Shown in pieces: positions 1 to 8,419 of a stretch of DNA of 14,738 nt; the stretch's first letter is position 1, and every line of letters begins with the position of its first letter. The DNA is from Candidatus Latescibacterota bacterium (GTDB lineage: Bacteria > Latescibacterota > UBA2968 > UBA8231): assembly GCA_021295675.1 (NCBI GenBank), contig JAGWBY010000145.1, positions 513 through 15,250 of the forward strand. The letters are read 5' to 3'. Position numbers and translations under genes: made by a program. A model generated the notes under the pieces. The model did not search any database. It saw only the letters and a program-made list of their open reading frames with translations, and had not been told where the DNA came from.

Positions 1-47
1 TTCGTTCGTAACGTCAGTTACAACACGCAAATTTTACGCAAACTCAT

Positions 48-53
48 AAGGAG
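48..53 (+). promoter_or_regulatory. Shine-Dalgarno site of the Gfo/Idh/MocA gene
   Basis: AAGGAG lies 6 bases before the ATG at 60. A second in-frame ATG at 66 would be 12 bases away, so this site favours the start at 60. I see no convincing -35/-10 pair in bases 1-47, and the promoter may lie outside the window. Confidence 0.7.
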
Positions 54-59
54 CACAAA

Positions 60-1082
60 ATGACGATGTACAAAATCGGTGTGATCGGCTGCGGCAACCG
101 AGGTCGCCGCCATGCCGAGGGCTACCAAGCCTCTGCCCAAGTCGCAATCGCCGCCTGTGCCGATCCGGTGGAAGCGGCCCGCGCGTCCTTTGCCGAGGAC
201 TTTGCCGTAGCATCCCCGTACGAAGATTACCGCGCCATGTTAGGAAGCGAAGCCCTCGACGTGGTGAGCATCTGCACGTGGACCGGCCTGCACCGCGAAA
301 TGGTCGAGACCGCGGCCGCAGCCGGCGTCAAAGCCATCCACTGCGAAAAACCCATGGCCAGCACGTGGGGGGATGCCAAGGCGCTGGCCCAGGCATGCGC
401 CGATCGTGGCGTGCTCCTCACCTTCTGCCACCAACGCCGCTTTGGCGCTGTGTTTGTCAAGGCCAAGCAGTTGCTCGACGAAGGAGCCATAGGCGCGCTT
501 CAGCGGCTCGAAGGCGCGTGTTCCAACCTGTTTGACTGGGGCACGCACTGGTTTGACATGTTCTTCTTTTACAACGACGAAGTGCCCGCCGAATGGGTCA
601 TGGGCCAGATCGCCGTCGAATCCGAGAGCTCGGTGTTTGGCGTGCCCTTAGATACCAGCGGCCTGTCGTGGGTCCGCTGGCAAAACGGCGTCGAAGGCTT
701 GCTCGGCACGGGGGGTGCGCACGTGCAAGGCCCGCGCAACCGGCTCATCGGCAGCGAGGGCATCATCGAAGTCGGCGGCGCGGAGCGCGCTCCGCTGCGG
801 CTGCTGCGCGCGGGAACGGCGTGGCAGGACTTTGCGGATGAAGAGATCGCCGATGTGGTCCCGCTGGGCGGGGACACTGTGCTGTCGGTGCTCGATGTGA
901 TTGCCTGTCTGGAAAGCGGTGCGGAGCCGCGCTTGTCGGCGCGCAAGGCTCTGCAAGCGACTGAACTGATTTTTGCTACTTATGAGTCGAGCCGCCGCCG
1001 CAGCCGAGTGTTACTCCCCCTCGAAGCGGAGGACTCGGCCCTGATTACCATGCTAAGAGAGGGGCAGATCGGGCCGAGCTAG
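60..1082 (+). CDS. Gfo/Idh/MocA family NAD(P)-dependent oxidoreductase
   Basis: This is a 340-residue protein, the usual length for the family, which oxidises or reduces sugars, inositols and related polyols in the cytoplasm. The N-terminal Rossmann fold shows the dinucleotide motif GVIGCGNRGRRHAE at about residues 7-20. The family EKP signature is at 96-98 (CEKPMA), where the lysine is normally catalytic. A GTHWFD motif at 161-166 matches the conserved His/Asp region of the C-terminal domain. The start at 60 has a good Shine-Dalgarno site. The gene is convergent with the NMP kinase gene, and the two stop codons share CTAG at 1079-1082. The substrate cannot be told from sequence, and there is no neighbouring sugar transport or catabolic gene in view. 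Confidence 0.93.
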   Translation: MTMYKIGVIGCGNRGRRHAEGYQASAQVAIAACADPVEAARASFAEDFAVASPYEDYRAMLGSEALDVVSICTWTGLHREMVETAAAAGVKAIHCEKPMASTWGDAKALAQACADRGVLLTFCHQRRFGAVFVKAKQLLDEGAIGALQRLEGACSNLFDWGTHWFDMFFFYNDEVPAEWVMGQIAVESESSVFGVPLDTSGLSWVRWQNGVEGLLGTGGAHVQGPRNRLIGSEGIIEVGGAERAPLRLLRAGTAWQDFADEEIADVVPLGGDTVLSVLDVIACLESGAEPRLSARKALQATELIFATYESSRRRSRVLLPLEAEDSALITMLREGQIGPS

Positions 1083-2263
1083 TAGTTCCCGTGCCGGATG
1101 GCCGAGGCTGCAAAGCGGATCTGAAAGCGATAGACGCGCTTTTGGCGGCAGGTGATTTCGTGCGTGTGGGGATCGATGCGGTGGGGGACTTCGATGTGGT
1201 TGACATCGACGAGGGCCTGATAGCCGCGCTCGGAAAAGATGTCGATCAACATGGCCAAGGCCAAAGGATCGTCAAAGAGCACATCCTCGGAGTTGACGAG
1301 TGTCATGCCGGTAATGGCATAGCGGGTGACGATGGGCATGAACTTGAAGTTGACTTTGTCGATGACCCGCTGGAACAGCTCGGGATGATCCTCGTTGTAG
1401 ATCTCCAGCCGCTTGACCAATTCTTGACGGGCGTAGAGCACGAGGCGGCTGGCCGGCGTAATGGTGCGGACGCGGTCGAAGGTCTTGTGCGAAAGCTCCA
1501 GCGAACTCTGGTAGGAAAACTCCTCCTCAATCTCCTGTTGCACCTCGGCGAGCGGCTGGCTGGCGTCGATGAAGCGAAAGTGGAAAATGGCGCGCAGCGA
1601 GCGCAACGCCTCAAAGGTCGTCTCCTTGAAAACTTGGTAGCGCTTGCGCGCGGCTGCTGGGTCGAGGTCGGTGGCGCGGATCTCGGCGAGCTGGCCGACG
1701 CCTAACTCCGTAGCCTTGCGGTTGTGCTCTTGGGCCTCCCGGCCGCGGTGGAGTTGGCGCTCGACGCTGACCTCTTCATCGACGAACAGCAACACCGTGC
1801 GGAAGAGGGGGCGCGGGAAGTCGTGATTGCGGAATTCCTCGCGCAATTCGGTCATCTTGTCGTAGAATAGCTTGAGGCACTCGACCTGTACTTGGGTGCG
1901 CGGGAAGCCATCGACAATCACGCCGCGCTGGTATATCGGGTCGAGCAGCTTGTGCAAGAGCAGGTAGGTGACCTCTTCGTCGCCGACCAAGCCGCCGGCG
2001 TTCTTGATCTGCTGGGCGCGGGGGCTGTCGAGCAAGTCGCTGATCACCACGGCTGCGGCTGTAATGCCCCGCGCTTCGAGGATGAAGGGGGTATTGGTGC
2101 CCTTGCCTGCGCCGGGCGCGCCGCCGAGCCAGATGATTTCTCCGGGAAAGCAGAGCTTGGCGCGACCGAATTCTTGCTCTAGGTCGCTCCAGACGCGGTC
2201 GAAGATCAGGCTGGCGTCCTTGATCTCGAGGTCGATGTGCTTGGATTTGGATTTGTTCGCCAT
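1079..2263 (-). CDS. Adenylate kinase-like nucleoside monophosphate kinase with long C-terminal extension
   Basis: This 394-residue protein probably transfers phosphate between ATP and a nucleoside monophosphate in the cytosol. The P-loop GGAPGAGKGT is at about residues 47-56. LVGDEEV at about 92-98 resembles the NMP-binding LVPDE segment of adenylate kinase, and DGFPRTQVQ at 118-126 matches the AMP-binding DGFPR signature. A basic stretch near residues 160-175 may be the LID; it has no zinc-binding cysteines. Ordinary adenylate kinases are about 215 residues, so roughly the last 160 residues are an extra region I cannot assign. The gene ends the htpG-proA-ferredoxin run, 19 bases after the ferredoxin stop, so co-transcription is likely. 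Nucleotide specificity is uncertain, and I give no symbol because this is not a standard-length Adk. Confidence 0.85.
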   Translation of the reverse strand: MANKSKSKHIDLEIKDASLIFDRVWSDLEQEFGRAKLCFPGEIIWLGGAPGAGKGTNTPFILEARGITAAAVVISDLLDSPRAQQIKNAGGLVGDEEVTYLLLHKLLDPIYQRGVIVDGFPRTQVQVECLKLFYDKMTELREEFRNHDFPRPLFRTVLLFVDEEVSVERQLHRGREAQEHNRKATELGVGQLAEIRATDLDPAAARKRYQVFKETTFEALRSLRAIFHFRFIDASQPLAEVQQEIEEEFSYQSSLELSHKTFDRVRTITPASRLVLYARQELVKRLEIYNEDHPELFQRVIDKVNFKFMPIVTRYAITGMTLVNSEDVLFDDPLALAMLIDIFSERGYQALVDVNHIEVPHRIDPHTHEITCRQKRVYRFQIRFAASAIRHGNY

Positions 2264-2282
2264 GCGCTTTTGTGGCCGGCTG

Positions 2283-2620
2283 CTACAGGCCGCGGAACGG
2301 CTCCCTATTGACCAGGTCTTCTACGACCTGCCCGCCGATCAAGTGCTCTTGGATGATGCGCTCTAGCTTTTCGACGGTCATGGAGTGGTACCAGACGCCC
2401 TCGGGATACACCACGACCGTCGGCCCGACCTCGCAGACGCGCAGGCAGTCGGCCTTGGTGCGGTGGATGCCGCCCTTGCCCGGATGGCCGTAGCCCAATT
2501 CGGACAACAGCAGTCGGCCCCGGTGCCGTCGCTATGGCACTTGGGCTTGGTGGGGGTGGCGCAGAGAAAGATGTGGCGCTCTACAGGAGTGTAGGTCGGA
2601 TCCGTGGTGTGCTCGCTCAT
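2283..2620 (-). pseudogene. Thioredoxin-like [2Fe-2S] ferredoxin, broken by a single-base frameshift
   Basis: The 5' part, from the ATG at 2620, reads MSEHTTDPTYTPVERHIFLC and continues to about residue 36. The conserved remainder, with [20 protein letters not shown] and a typical [15 protein letters not shown] end, is in another frame. One missing base near 2508-2516 accounts for this: GAC-TGC-TGT would become GAC-CTG-CTG-TTG. Restored, the protein would be 112 residues with four cysteines (about 20, 28, 59 and 63), the ligand pattern of thioredoxin-fold [2Fe-2S] ferredoxins, which carry electrons for unidentified partners. The start lies one base after the proA stop, so it is part of that operon. 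The lesion sits in a short C run in the inferred ancestor, so a sequencing or assembly error is a real possibility. Confidence 0.8.
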
Positions 2621-2621
2621 G

Positions 2622-3935
2622 TTATGCCTGCCAATGCTGGTCGAGGGGGCGATGGGTGAAGGGGCGCTGCTGCTGGCCGTCGTACATATCGACGATGTGG
2701 CCGTCCCCTTGGAGAATGTACTTGTAGATGACGAGGCCCTCCAACCCCACCGGGCCGCGACTGTGCAGGCGGTTGGTGCTGATGCCGACCTCGGCCCCTA
2801 GCCCGTATTTGAAGCCATCGGCAAAGCGCGTCGAGGCATTGTGAATCACCGAGGCTGAATCCACCTCGCGCAAAAAGACGCGTGCAGCCTCTGGGTCTTC
2901 GGTTACGATCGCGTCGGTGTGATGGCTGCCGTACGCGTTGATGTGCTCGATGGCCTCGGCCGTGCTATCGACGACTTTTATCGCCAGCATCAAGTCTAGG
3001 TATTCGGTGGACCAGTCGGCTTCGGTGGCCGGTTTGACTTGCCCGTTGGCATTGGCGAGGGCGAGGGCGCGCTCGTCGCCGCGCAACTCTACGTCCCGTG
3101 CGAGCAGTGCCGGTACGGCCCGCGACAAAAAAGCTGGGGCAATGCCACTGTGGACAAGCAGGGTCTCGGCTGCGTTGCACACGGCCACGTACTGGGTCTT
3201 GGCATCGACGGCGATTTGCACGGCTTTATCGAGGTTTGCGCTGGCATCGACGTACACGTGGCAGATCCCATCGGCGTGGCCCATGACCGGAATTTTGGTG
3301 TTGTGCATGATGTATTGCACAAACTCGTTGCTGCCGCGCGGGATGATGAGGTCGATTAGTTCTTCCTCTCCGAGGAGGGCGCGGACTTCCTCGCGGCCGG
3401 GCAAGAGCGCCATCCATCCTTCTGGTAGGATACCCTGCGTGGCGTGGCACATGATCTCGGCGAGGGTCTGGTTAGTTATGGCGGCCTCGCGTCCCCCCTT
3501 GAGCAGGGCGGCATTGCCGGACTTGAGACACAGGGAGGCGATTTGCACCAAGGCGTCGGGCCGGGATTCAAAGATCACGCCGATCACGCCGATGGGCACG
3601 GTCACTCGGTAGAGGTGGAGCTGGTCGTCTAGCTCGGTCGCGCTCTGAGTCTGGCCGAGGGGATCGGGCTGGGCGCAAACCTCACGCACCATCTCCACCG
3701 TACTGGCGAATTTGTGCCCGCTCAGGTCGAGCCGCTTGAGCAGGGGCGAAGCTAGCCCATCTTGCTCGCCGGCTTTTAGATCTTCGGCGTTGGCTGCCAA
3801 GATGCGCTCGCGATTGGCTTCGAGGGCCGTAGCAATGGCTTCGAGGGCTTGGTTGCGCACCTCTGCGGAGGTCGCGGCGAGCACGCGCGACGCTGCGCGG
3901 GCCGCTAGGGCTTGTTGGCGCACTTGATCGGACAT
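2622..3935 (-). CDS. proA: Gamma-glutamyl phosphate reductase (proline biosynthesis)
   Basis: This 437-residue protein matches ProA, which reduces gamma-glutamyl phosphate to glutamate-5-semialdehyde with NADPH, the second step from glutamate to proline. Visible signatures are VTVPIGVIGVIFESRPDA near residues 111-128, LKSGNAALLKGGREA near 137-151, LIIPRGSNEFVQYI near 196-209, and the catalytic cysteine at about 253 in YVAVCNAAETLL. The C-terminal RGPVGLEGLVIYKY is also typical. The start at 3935 has GAGGAG just upstream and lies 2 bases after the htpG stop, which implies a tightly coupled operon. No proB (glutamate 5-kinase) is next to it, so proline genes are split here. It appears intact. 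Confidence 0.96.
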   Translation of the reverse strand: MSDQVRQQALAARAASRVLAATSAEVRNQALEAIATALEANRERILAANAEDLKAGEQDGLASPLLKRLDLSGHKFASTVEMVREVCAQPDPLGQTQSATELDDQLHLYRVTVPIGVIGVIFESRPDALVQIASLCLKSGNAALLKGGREAAITNQTLAEIMCHATQGILPEGWMALLPGREEVRALLGEEELIDLIIPRGSNEFVQYIMHNTKIPVMGHADGICHVYVDASANLDKAVQIAVDAKTQYVAVCNAAETLLVHSGIAPAFLSRAVPALLARDVELRGDERALALANANGQVKPATEADWSTEYLDLMLAIKVVDSTAEAIEHINAYGSHHTDAIVTEDPEAARVFLREVDSASVIHNASTRFADGFKYGLGAEVGISTNRLHSRGPVGLEGLVIYKYILQGDGHIVDMYDGQQQRPFTHRPLDQHWQA

Positions 3936-3937
3936 GG

Positions 3938-5848
3938 CTAACTCTCCTCGGTGGCGCGCGCGGTGGCCGCGCCCATGATGGACTGCAAGCTCTGGCTCAG
4001 CCGCTGTGGATCTTCGACCGTGCCCTCGCCCAGCAAGACGAAGTCAACCAGAAAATGCGCCCAGCTCTCCAACTGCGCGGAGTCGCGGTCGCGTTTGAGC
4101 ACCGCGGCCATGTTGCGGATGATTTCGTGCTTGGGGTTGATCTCCAGAAGCCGCAGATGGCCCTTGAACTCGCGGTCGGTTAGCTTCATCAGCCGTTCCA
4201 TGTTCTGGCTCAGGCCGCCCTGCGGAGAGACCAAGACACAAGGGCTGTCGGTCAGCCGCTTGGACTCGACCACGTCTGCGACCCGGCCTTCGAGTTGCTT
4301 TTTGAGGAAGCTAATCAACTCGATGGTCTCGGCTTGTTGCTCCTCATCGACGCCTGCGAGCTGGACCTCATTCGCGTCAGCACCTAAGTCGAGGTCTGCC
4401 GCGTCAACGGCCTGAAACTCCTTGTCGGCGAATTTCTGTAGGCCGTGGATTACCCACTCATCGACCGGCTCGTCCATGTAGAGCACTTCCAAGCTGCGCT
4501 TGCGGAAGGTTTCCAACAGCGGACTCTGGGCGATGGATTCCTTGCTCTCGCCGGCTAGGTAGTAAATTTTTTCTTGCTCGCTCTGCATCCGGTCGATATA
4601 GGTCTGCAATGAGACGTAGGTGTTGACGTCGTCTTCTAGCGAGGAGTGGAAGCGCAGGAGCTTGGCGAGCGTCCCCTTGTGCTCGCCATCCATGGCCACA
4701 CCTTCCTTGAGCACTGCGCCATAAGCGCGCCAGAAGGTCAGGTATTGGTCCTCGTCCTTTTTGGCCATGCTCTCGATCATGCCGATGATCCGCCGCACCA
4801 AGGTGGCGCGGATTTTGGCGATAATCGGGTTTTGTTGCAGGGTCTCGCGCGAGACATTGAGCGGCAGGTCGTCGCAGTCAACCACCCCGCGCACAAAGCG
4901 CAGCCACAGCGGCAGCAGGTCCTTGCAGTCGTCTTGGATGAAGACCCGCTTGACGTGCAGATTGAGCGAGATTTTCGGCTCTGAGTTGACCAGCCACGGC
5001 GTCGGCGAGTGCTTGGGAATGTAGAGTACGGCGTAAAACTGAATCGGCACATCGACGATTACGTGCTCGTGCGCCAACGGCTCGTCCGGGTCGCCGGTTA
5101 GATGGGTGTAGAATTCGCGGTACTGCTCGGCGGTAATTTCGTTGCGCGGCCGGGTCCACAGCGCGGCTGTGTCGTTGACCTGCTTGCTGGCGACCTTGAT
5201 TGGATAGGATACGAAGTCGGAGTGCTTGCGGATAACCGCTTCTAAGCGGTGGGCGTCGAGGAATTCCTCGCAGTCCGAGCGGATGTAGATTTTGATTTCC
5301 GTGCCTCGGTCTGCTTTGTCGGCATTGGCCAACGTGTACGTGCCATCGCCGGTGGATTCCCACAGCACGGCCTCGGCATCTGGGTTGGCCGAGCGCGTGG
5401 TGAGCACCACTCGGTCGGCGACCATGAAGACCGAGTAGAATCCCACCCCGAACTGGCCGATCAGTTTAAGCTTTTCTTCCTCATCGTCGGCATCGGCTAG
5501 TTGTTTGGCAAATTCGGCCGAGCCGGAGCGAGCGATGGTGCCGATGTTATTTTCGACCTCGTCGCGGGTCATGCCGATCCCTCGGTCGCGGATCGTCAGG
5601 GTCTTGTTGCTGCTCGACACCTCGATCTCAATGTCTAATTCGGCGTCTGGGTCGAGGATATTGCGGTCGGTCAGCGAGCGGTGGTGGATTTTGTCTAGGG
5701 CGTCTGAGGCGTTGGAAATCAGCTCGCGCAAGAAAATTTCTTTTTGGGTGTACAGCGAGTGGACCAACAGGTGGAGTAGCTGTTGGACCTCGGTTTGGAA
5801 GGCCCGTTTTTCAACCTGTGGATCTTCGGTTTGGACGTCTTCGGACAT
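3938..5848 (-). CDS. htpG: Molecular chaperone HtpG (bacterial Hsp90)
   Basis: This 636-residue ATP-dependent cytosolic chaperone is of normal length for bacterial Hsp90. The GHKL ATPase domain shows ELISNASDALDK at about 42-53, DRGIGM at 88-93 and the lid motif GQFGVGFYS at 131-139, with GTEIKIYIR further on. The middle domain includes LNVSRETLQQ, and the C-terminal dimerisation region is present. The start ATG at 5848 follows AGGAG (5859-5863 on the opposite strand) at a suitable distance. It is the first gene of the leftward htpG-proA-ferredoxin-NMP kinase run, so stress-induced htpG expression could carry the others along. It is divergent from the geranylgeranyl reductase gene. No lesion is visible. 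Confidence 0.97.
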   Translation of the reverse strand: MSEDVQTEDPQVEKRAFQTEVQQLLHLLVHSLYTQKEIFLRELISNASDALDKIHHRSLTDRNILDPDAELDIEIEVSSSNKTLTIRDRGIGMTRDEVENNIGTIARSGSAEFAKQLADADDEEEKLKLIGQFGVGFYSVFMVADRVVLTTRSANPDAEAVLWESTGDGTYTLANADKADRGTEIKIYIRSDCEEFLDAHRLEAVIRKHSDFVSYPIKVASKQVNDTAALWTRPRNEITAEQYREFYTHLTGDPDEPLAHEHVIVDVPIQFYAVLYIPKHSPTPWLVNSEPKISLNLHVKRVFIQDDCKDLLPLWLRFVRGVVDCDDLPLNVSRETLQQNPIIAKIRATLVRRIIGMIESMAKKDEDQYLTFWRAYGAVLKEGVAMDGEHKGTLAKLLRFHSSLEDDVNTYVSLQTYIDRMQSEQEKIYYLAGESKESIAQSPLLETFRKRSLEVLYMDEPVDEWVIHGLQKFADKEFQAVDAADLDLGADANEVQLAGVDEEQQAETIELISFLKKQLEGRVADVVESKRLTDSPCVLVSPQGGLSQNMERLMKLTDREFKGHLRLLEINPKHEIIRNMAAVLKRDRDSAQLESWAHFLVDFVLLGEGTVEDPQRLSQSLQSIMGAATARATEES

Positions 5849-5968
5849 TGCGTTGCAGCTCCTTTGGTGCTTGCGTTGACGAAACCGAAAATGTAAGGAA
5901 GATCACCTACAAAGCAAATTCGGCCCGCGCCCTTGTAGCGAGGGCTGGACGGGCTATTTTCTGGCCAC
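5849..5968. promoter_or_regulatory. Divergent intergenic region between htpG and the geranylgeranyl reductase gene
   Basis: These 120 bases must hold promoters for both directions. For htpG the only clear signal is the Shine-Dalgarno AGGAG (5859-5863, minus strand). Further upstream on that strand TTGCTT and TACATT, 16 bases apart, form a weak sigma-70-like pair, which I do not trust strongly. I see no CIRCE inverted repeat and no sigma-32-type box. For the rightward gene there is no clear Shine-Dalgarno site before its GTG. Confidence 0.4.
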
Positions 5969-7188
5969 GTGCAAACTTACGACCTCATCATCGTCGGCGG
6001 TGGTCCGGCTGGTGCCACAGCCGCGCTGTATGCGCAGCGCCACGGGTTGGCGGCTCTGCTGCTGGACAAGCAGTGCTTTCCCCGCGACAAGATTTGCGGC
6101 GACGCCCTCTCCGGCAAGACGGTGGGTTTGAGGAGGTGTGCAACCTGCCTGGGGCGGCTGTTGCCCGCATTGTCTTCGGCAGCCCAGACGCGACTGCTGC
6201 GTCCATTGACCTGAGCCGCTACGACCTGCACAATGCCCTGACTGGTCGGGTGTTGCCGATGGAAGGTTTTGTCATCCGCCGCGAGGTTTTCGACGACTTT
6301 CTCTTTGCTAAAGCGCGGGCCGCAGCCGCCCATACCGTAGAGGGTTTTGCCGTGCGTGAGCTTCTGAGAGAGGGCGAACAGGTCTGTGGAGTGCGGGGGC
6401 GTACCGCGGAAGGTACGCGGTTGGAATTTCGCGCGCCTTTGGTGTTGGGGTGCGATGGCTTTAACTCGATCGTCGCCCGCAAAAGCGGGTTGTACCGCCA
6501 CGAGGGCCGCGATTGGATGGTGGCTCTGCGGCAGTACTTCGAGGGCGTGGCGAGTCTAAGCGATCAGATCGAATTGCACTTTATAGACGAGGTGCGGCCC
6601 GGGTATTTTTGGATATTTCCTCTAGAAGGCGACCGCGCCAATGTCGGCATCGGCATGGATCACCGAGACATCAAGGCGCGCGGCATCGACCTCAAGGACG
6701 CGCTTGCCGCCGCGGTGGCGAGCACGACCTTTGGTGCGCGCTTCCGCGACGCCCGCCCCCTCGAAGACCCGGTCGGCTGGAATTTGCCGGTTGGCTCGCG
6801 GCGGCGACCGGCGCACGGGAATGGCTTTCTGCTCTTGGGCGACGCAGCCGGCCTGATCGACCCATTTACGGGCGAGGGCATTGGCAATGCATTGTACTCG
6901 GCTCGCTTTGCCGTGGAGACCGCGGCTCAAGCGCGGGAGGCCGGGGATTATTCGGCTGGCTTTTTGCGCCGCTATGAGGATCGGCTGTGGGATGCGCTGG
7001 GTAGCGAGCTGAAGCTGAGCACTAAGCTGCACAATTTGGGCCGTTGGCCCTGTCTGATGAACTTGGTCGTTCGCAAGGCCGCCAAGAATGCCGAGGTCAG
7101 CGACATGATCTGCGGCATGATGGCCGACGCCGTGCCGCGCAAGATGCTGACGAATCCGCTGTTTTACCTCCGGCTACTGTGGAAGTAG
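5969..7188 (+). pseudogene. Geranylgeranyl reductase family FAD-dependent oxidoreductase, interrupted by a small internal deletion
   Basis: The family reduces isoprenoid double bonds (geranylgeranyl groups of quinones, lipids or pigments) using FAD. The N-terminus from a GTG at 5969 has the FAD motif [16 protein letters not shown], followed by [17 protein letters not shown]. The reading frame then changes near 6120-6125, and the rest ([62 protein letters not shown]) is in another frame to the TAG at 7186. In relatives about 6 residues normally lie between GKTV and GFEEV, so a 3n+1 deletion (19 bases fits) is more likely than a one-base slip. Restored, the protein would be about 412 residues. 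The tail ends 3 bases from an SDR remnant. The choice between real inactivation and assembly deletion is open. Confidence 0.85.
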
Positions 7189-7191
7189 GCG

Positions 7192-7252
7192 TTAGATTGT
7201 CGGCGCTAAAAATTCCCCTCAACGCGGATGTCAGTGCCGGTGAATCTGGCCG
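7192..7252 (-). pseudogene. Remnant of the SDR 3' end (copy 1)
   Basis: On the minus strand this encodes the last residues of the SDR found complete at 12480-13286, including TGTDIRV and the stop TAA (complement of 7192-7194). Most bases match over about 50 positions. A one-base loss before the final FLA...TI and several substitutions show decay. It lies 3 bases after the geranylgeranyl reductase stop, in the same convergent orientation that the full SDR has to its own left neighbour. It may be the original SDR end left behind when the accessory block entered. Confidence 0.75.
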
Positions 7253-7260
7253 CTCGTTGC

Positions 7261-7304
7261 GATTGCGACTGTGCATCAAGGGACGTACCTTCGTTGCGCA
7301 TAAA
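7261..7304 (+). repeat. 44-bp direct repeat, copy 1
   Basis: The sequence begins GATTGCGACT and ends GCGCATAAA. It matches 9694-9737 at 37 of 44 positions by my count. Both copies lie rightward of an SDR remnant, and their ends form the left arm (TTGCGCATAA here, 7294-7303) of an inverted repeat whose right arm is the GTTATG box downstream. It is probably the outer part of an attC-like site plus its 5' flank. Confidence 0.75.
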
Positions 7305-7368
7305 CTGAGCATGGGCATCCGTGTCTGGAGATCTGCACTCCTCAGGAAATGATAGGAGACTTACTCTG

Positions 7369-7551
7369 ATGAAGGATGAAGTCATAGCCGCCTTGTGGAA
7401 GATCAAGGAGGATATTGCTCGCGAACACGACTATGATGTGGATCGCCTCGGTGCCATGATTCGCGAAAAAGAGCGTGAGTATGCCCACAGAGTTGTGGAT
7501 TGGGCCGATTCTACAAGGCGGGCGGTCAGCGAAGAGCCGGAAGTTTCTTAA
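7369..7551 (+). CDS. Small antitoxin-like protein of unknown function
   Basis: This 60-residue ORF begins MKDEVIAALWKIKEDIAREH and continues YDVDRLGAMIREKEREY. AGGAG at 7354-7358 is a clear Shine-Dalgarno site 10 bases before the ATG at 7369, so I prefer this start to a GTG at 7321. The pattern DE-(I/V)-x-x-x-(L/I)-W-x-I-K-(D/E)-x-I-A-R-E-x-x-YD is familiar from short hypothetical proteins often found near toxin-antitoxin genes or in accessory regions; I recall the pattern but not a named family. It is charged, probably helical, with no signal peptide or membrane segment. No toxin-sized partner is adjacent. It lies between the left arm (7294-7303) and the right arm (7603-7612) of an attC-like inverted repeat. 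Confidence 0.7.
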   Translation: MKDEVIAALWKIKEDIAREHDYDVDRLGAMIREKEREYAHRVVDWADSTRRAVSEEPEVS

Positions 7552-7560
7552 TTCCCTCCG

Positions 7561-7612
7561 CTAGCAGCCAGTTACCCGAACTACCTGTTCGAGCATAAGT
7601 GGTTATGTGCAA
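7561..7612 (+). repeat. attC-like site A (right part)
   Basis: The inner stem is TACCCGAAC (7573-7581), a 5-base loop, and GTTCGAGCA (7587-7595), pairing 7 of 9. Six bases later comes the right box GTTATGTGC (7602-7610). A matching left box is not adjacent; the best partner for TTATGTGCAA is TTGCGCATAA at 7294-7303 (9 of 10), beyond the small ORF. The stem arm and loop length equal those of site B. The next gene begins at 7658, as expected after a cassette boundary. Confidence 0.55.
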
Positions 7613-7657
7613 TTGCATTCCCAGAGCGACGCCTCCCTGCGCTGCTAAACCCAAATT

Positions 7658-8403
7658 ATGCCCCGCCCTGATCTCAAAACCACTTTTAATACCGTTGCCT
7701 CGCTCTATGACGAAGTAAGGCCCGGATACCCTGATGAGCTTGTCAGAGATGTCTTGGATCTTTCCGGAATGGATAGAAGCGGAAAAATCCTAGAAATCGG
7801 ATGTGGAACCGGACAGGCTTCGAGATTATTTGCCACCCTCGGTTGCGAAATGACCTGTTTGGATATTGGCCAAGATTTGATCGAGGTTGCGCGGGCGCGA
7901 CTCAACAACTACAAGAACGTTCGCTTCGTCCTGTGTCCTTTCGAAGATTGGTCTCCGCGACTGCATTCCGCTGGGTGCGTCCAAGAGTCAGATTTATTAG
8001 AGCCCGTGACGCCCTGAAGGCTAGGGGATCATTGGCCATCTTCTCCAACCAACACGCAAGAAAAGACGAAGGTTTCTTTGCGGAAGTTCAGAAAGTTTAT
8101 AGCAAGCATTACGTAGTTTCAGATTCCCCTCGGGATCCCAGTACTCCGACGACATCGGAGTCCCCAGAACCCGGAACTACCGCTTTTGCCGAGCCTATCC
8201 ACCGAGTGTACGCGTGGACAGCGAACTATTCTGCGGAACAGTACATCAAACTCATCGGCACCTATTCTGACCACATCGCGCTGCCCGAATTCAATCGCGC
8301 ACACCTATTTGACGGTATCGCTGACCTGATAAACAAGAACTACGGAGGATTGATCACCAAGCACTACGAAACTGCTCTAGCATTTCGCAGGAAGAGAGCC
8401 TGA
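7658..8403 (+). pseudogene. Class I SAM-dependent methyltransferase, interrupted by a small internal deletion
   Basis: From the ATG at 7658 the protein reads MPRPDLKTTFNTVASLYDEV and carries the SAM-binding motif ILEIGCGTGQASR. After PFEDW near 7951 the frame changes. The rest continues from VSATAFRWVRPRVRFIRARD through NQHARKDEGFF and INKNYGGLITKHY to the TGA at 8401-8403. Relatives have about nine further residues (of the type xxxFDLV) between FEDW and VSATAF, so a 3n+1 deletion of about 28 bases is likely. Restored, it would be about 257 residues, normal for this small-molecule methyltransferase group. The start comes 55 bases after the GTTATG box of site A, as expected for a cassette gene. 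The substrate is unknown. There is no clear Shine-Dalgarno site. Confidence 0.82.
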
Positions 8404-8419
8404 TTGAGGTTTGAGGTAT

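Noticed and set aside
1091..1705. A 204-residue open frame on the plus strand
   Set aside because: It is antisense to the C-terminal part of the NMP kinase, with no family pattern and no ribosome site that I can see.
2938..3612. A 224-residue open frame on the plus strand
   Set aside because: It is antisense to proA, whose motifs are clear. Long antisense frames are expected in GC-rich coding DNA, and the protein has no recognisable family pattern.
5969..7188. Programmed frameshift in the reductase gene
   Set aside because: No slippery heptamer is at the break, and about six residues that relatives have are missing, so a deletion explains it better.
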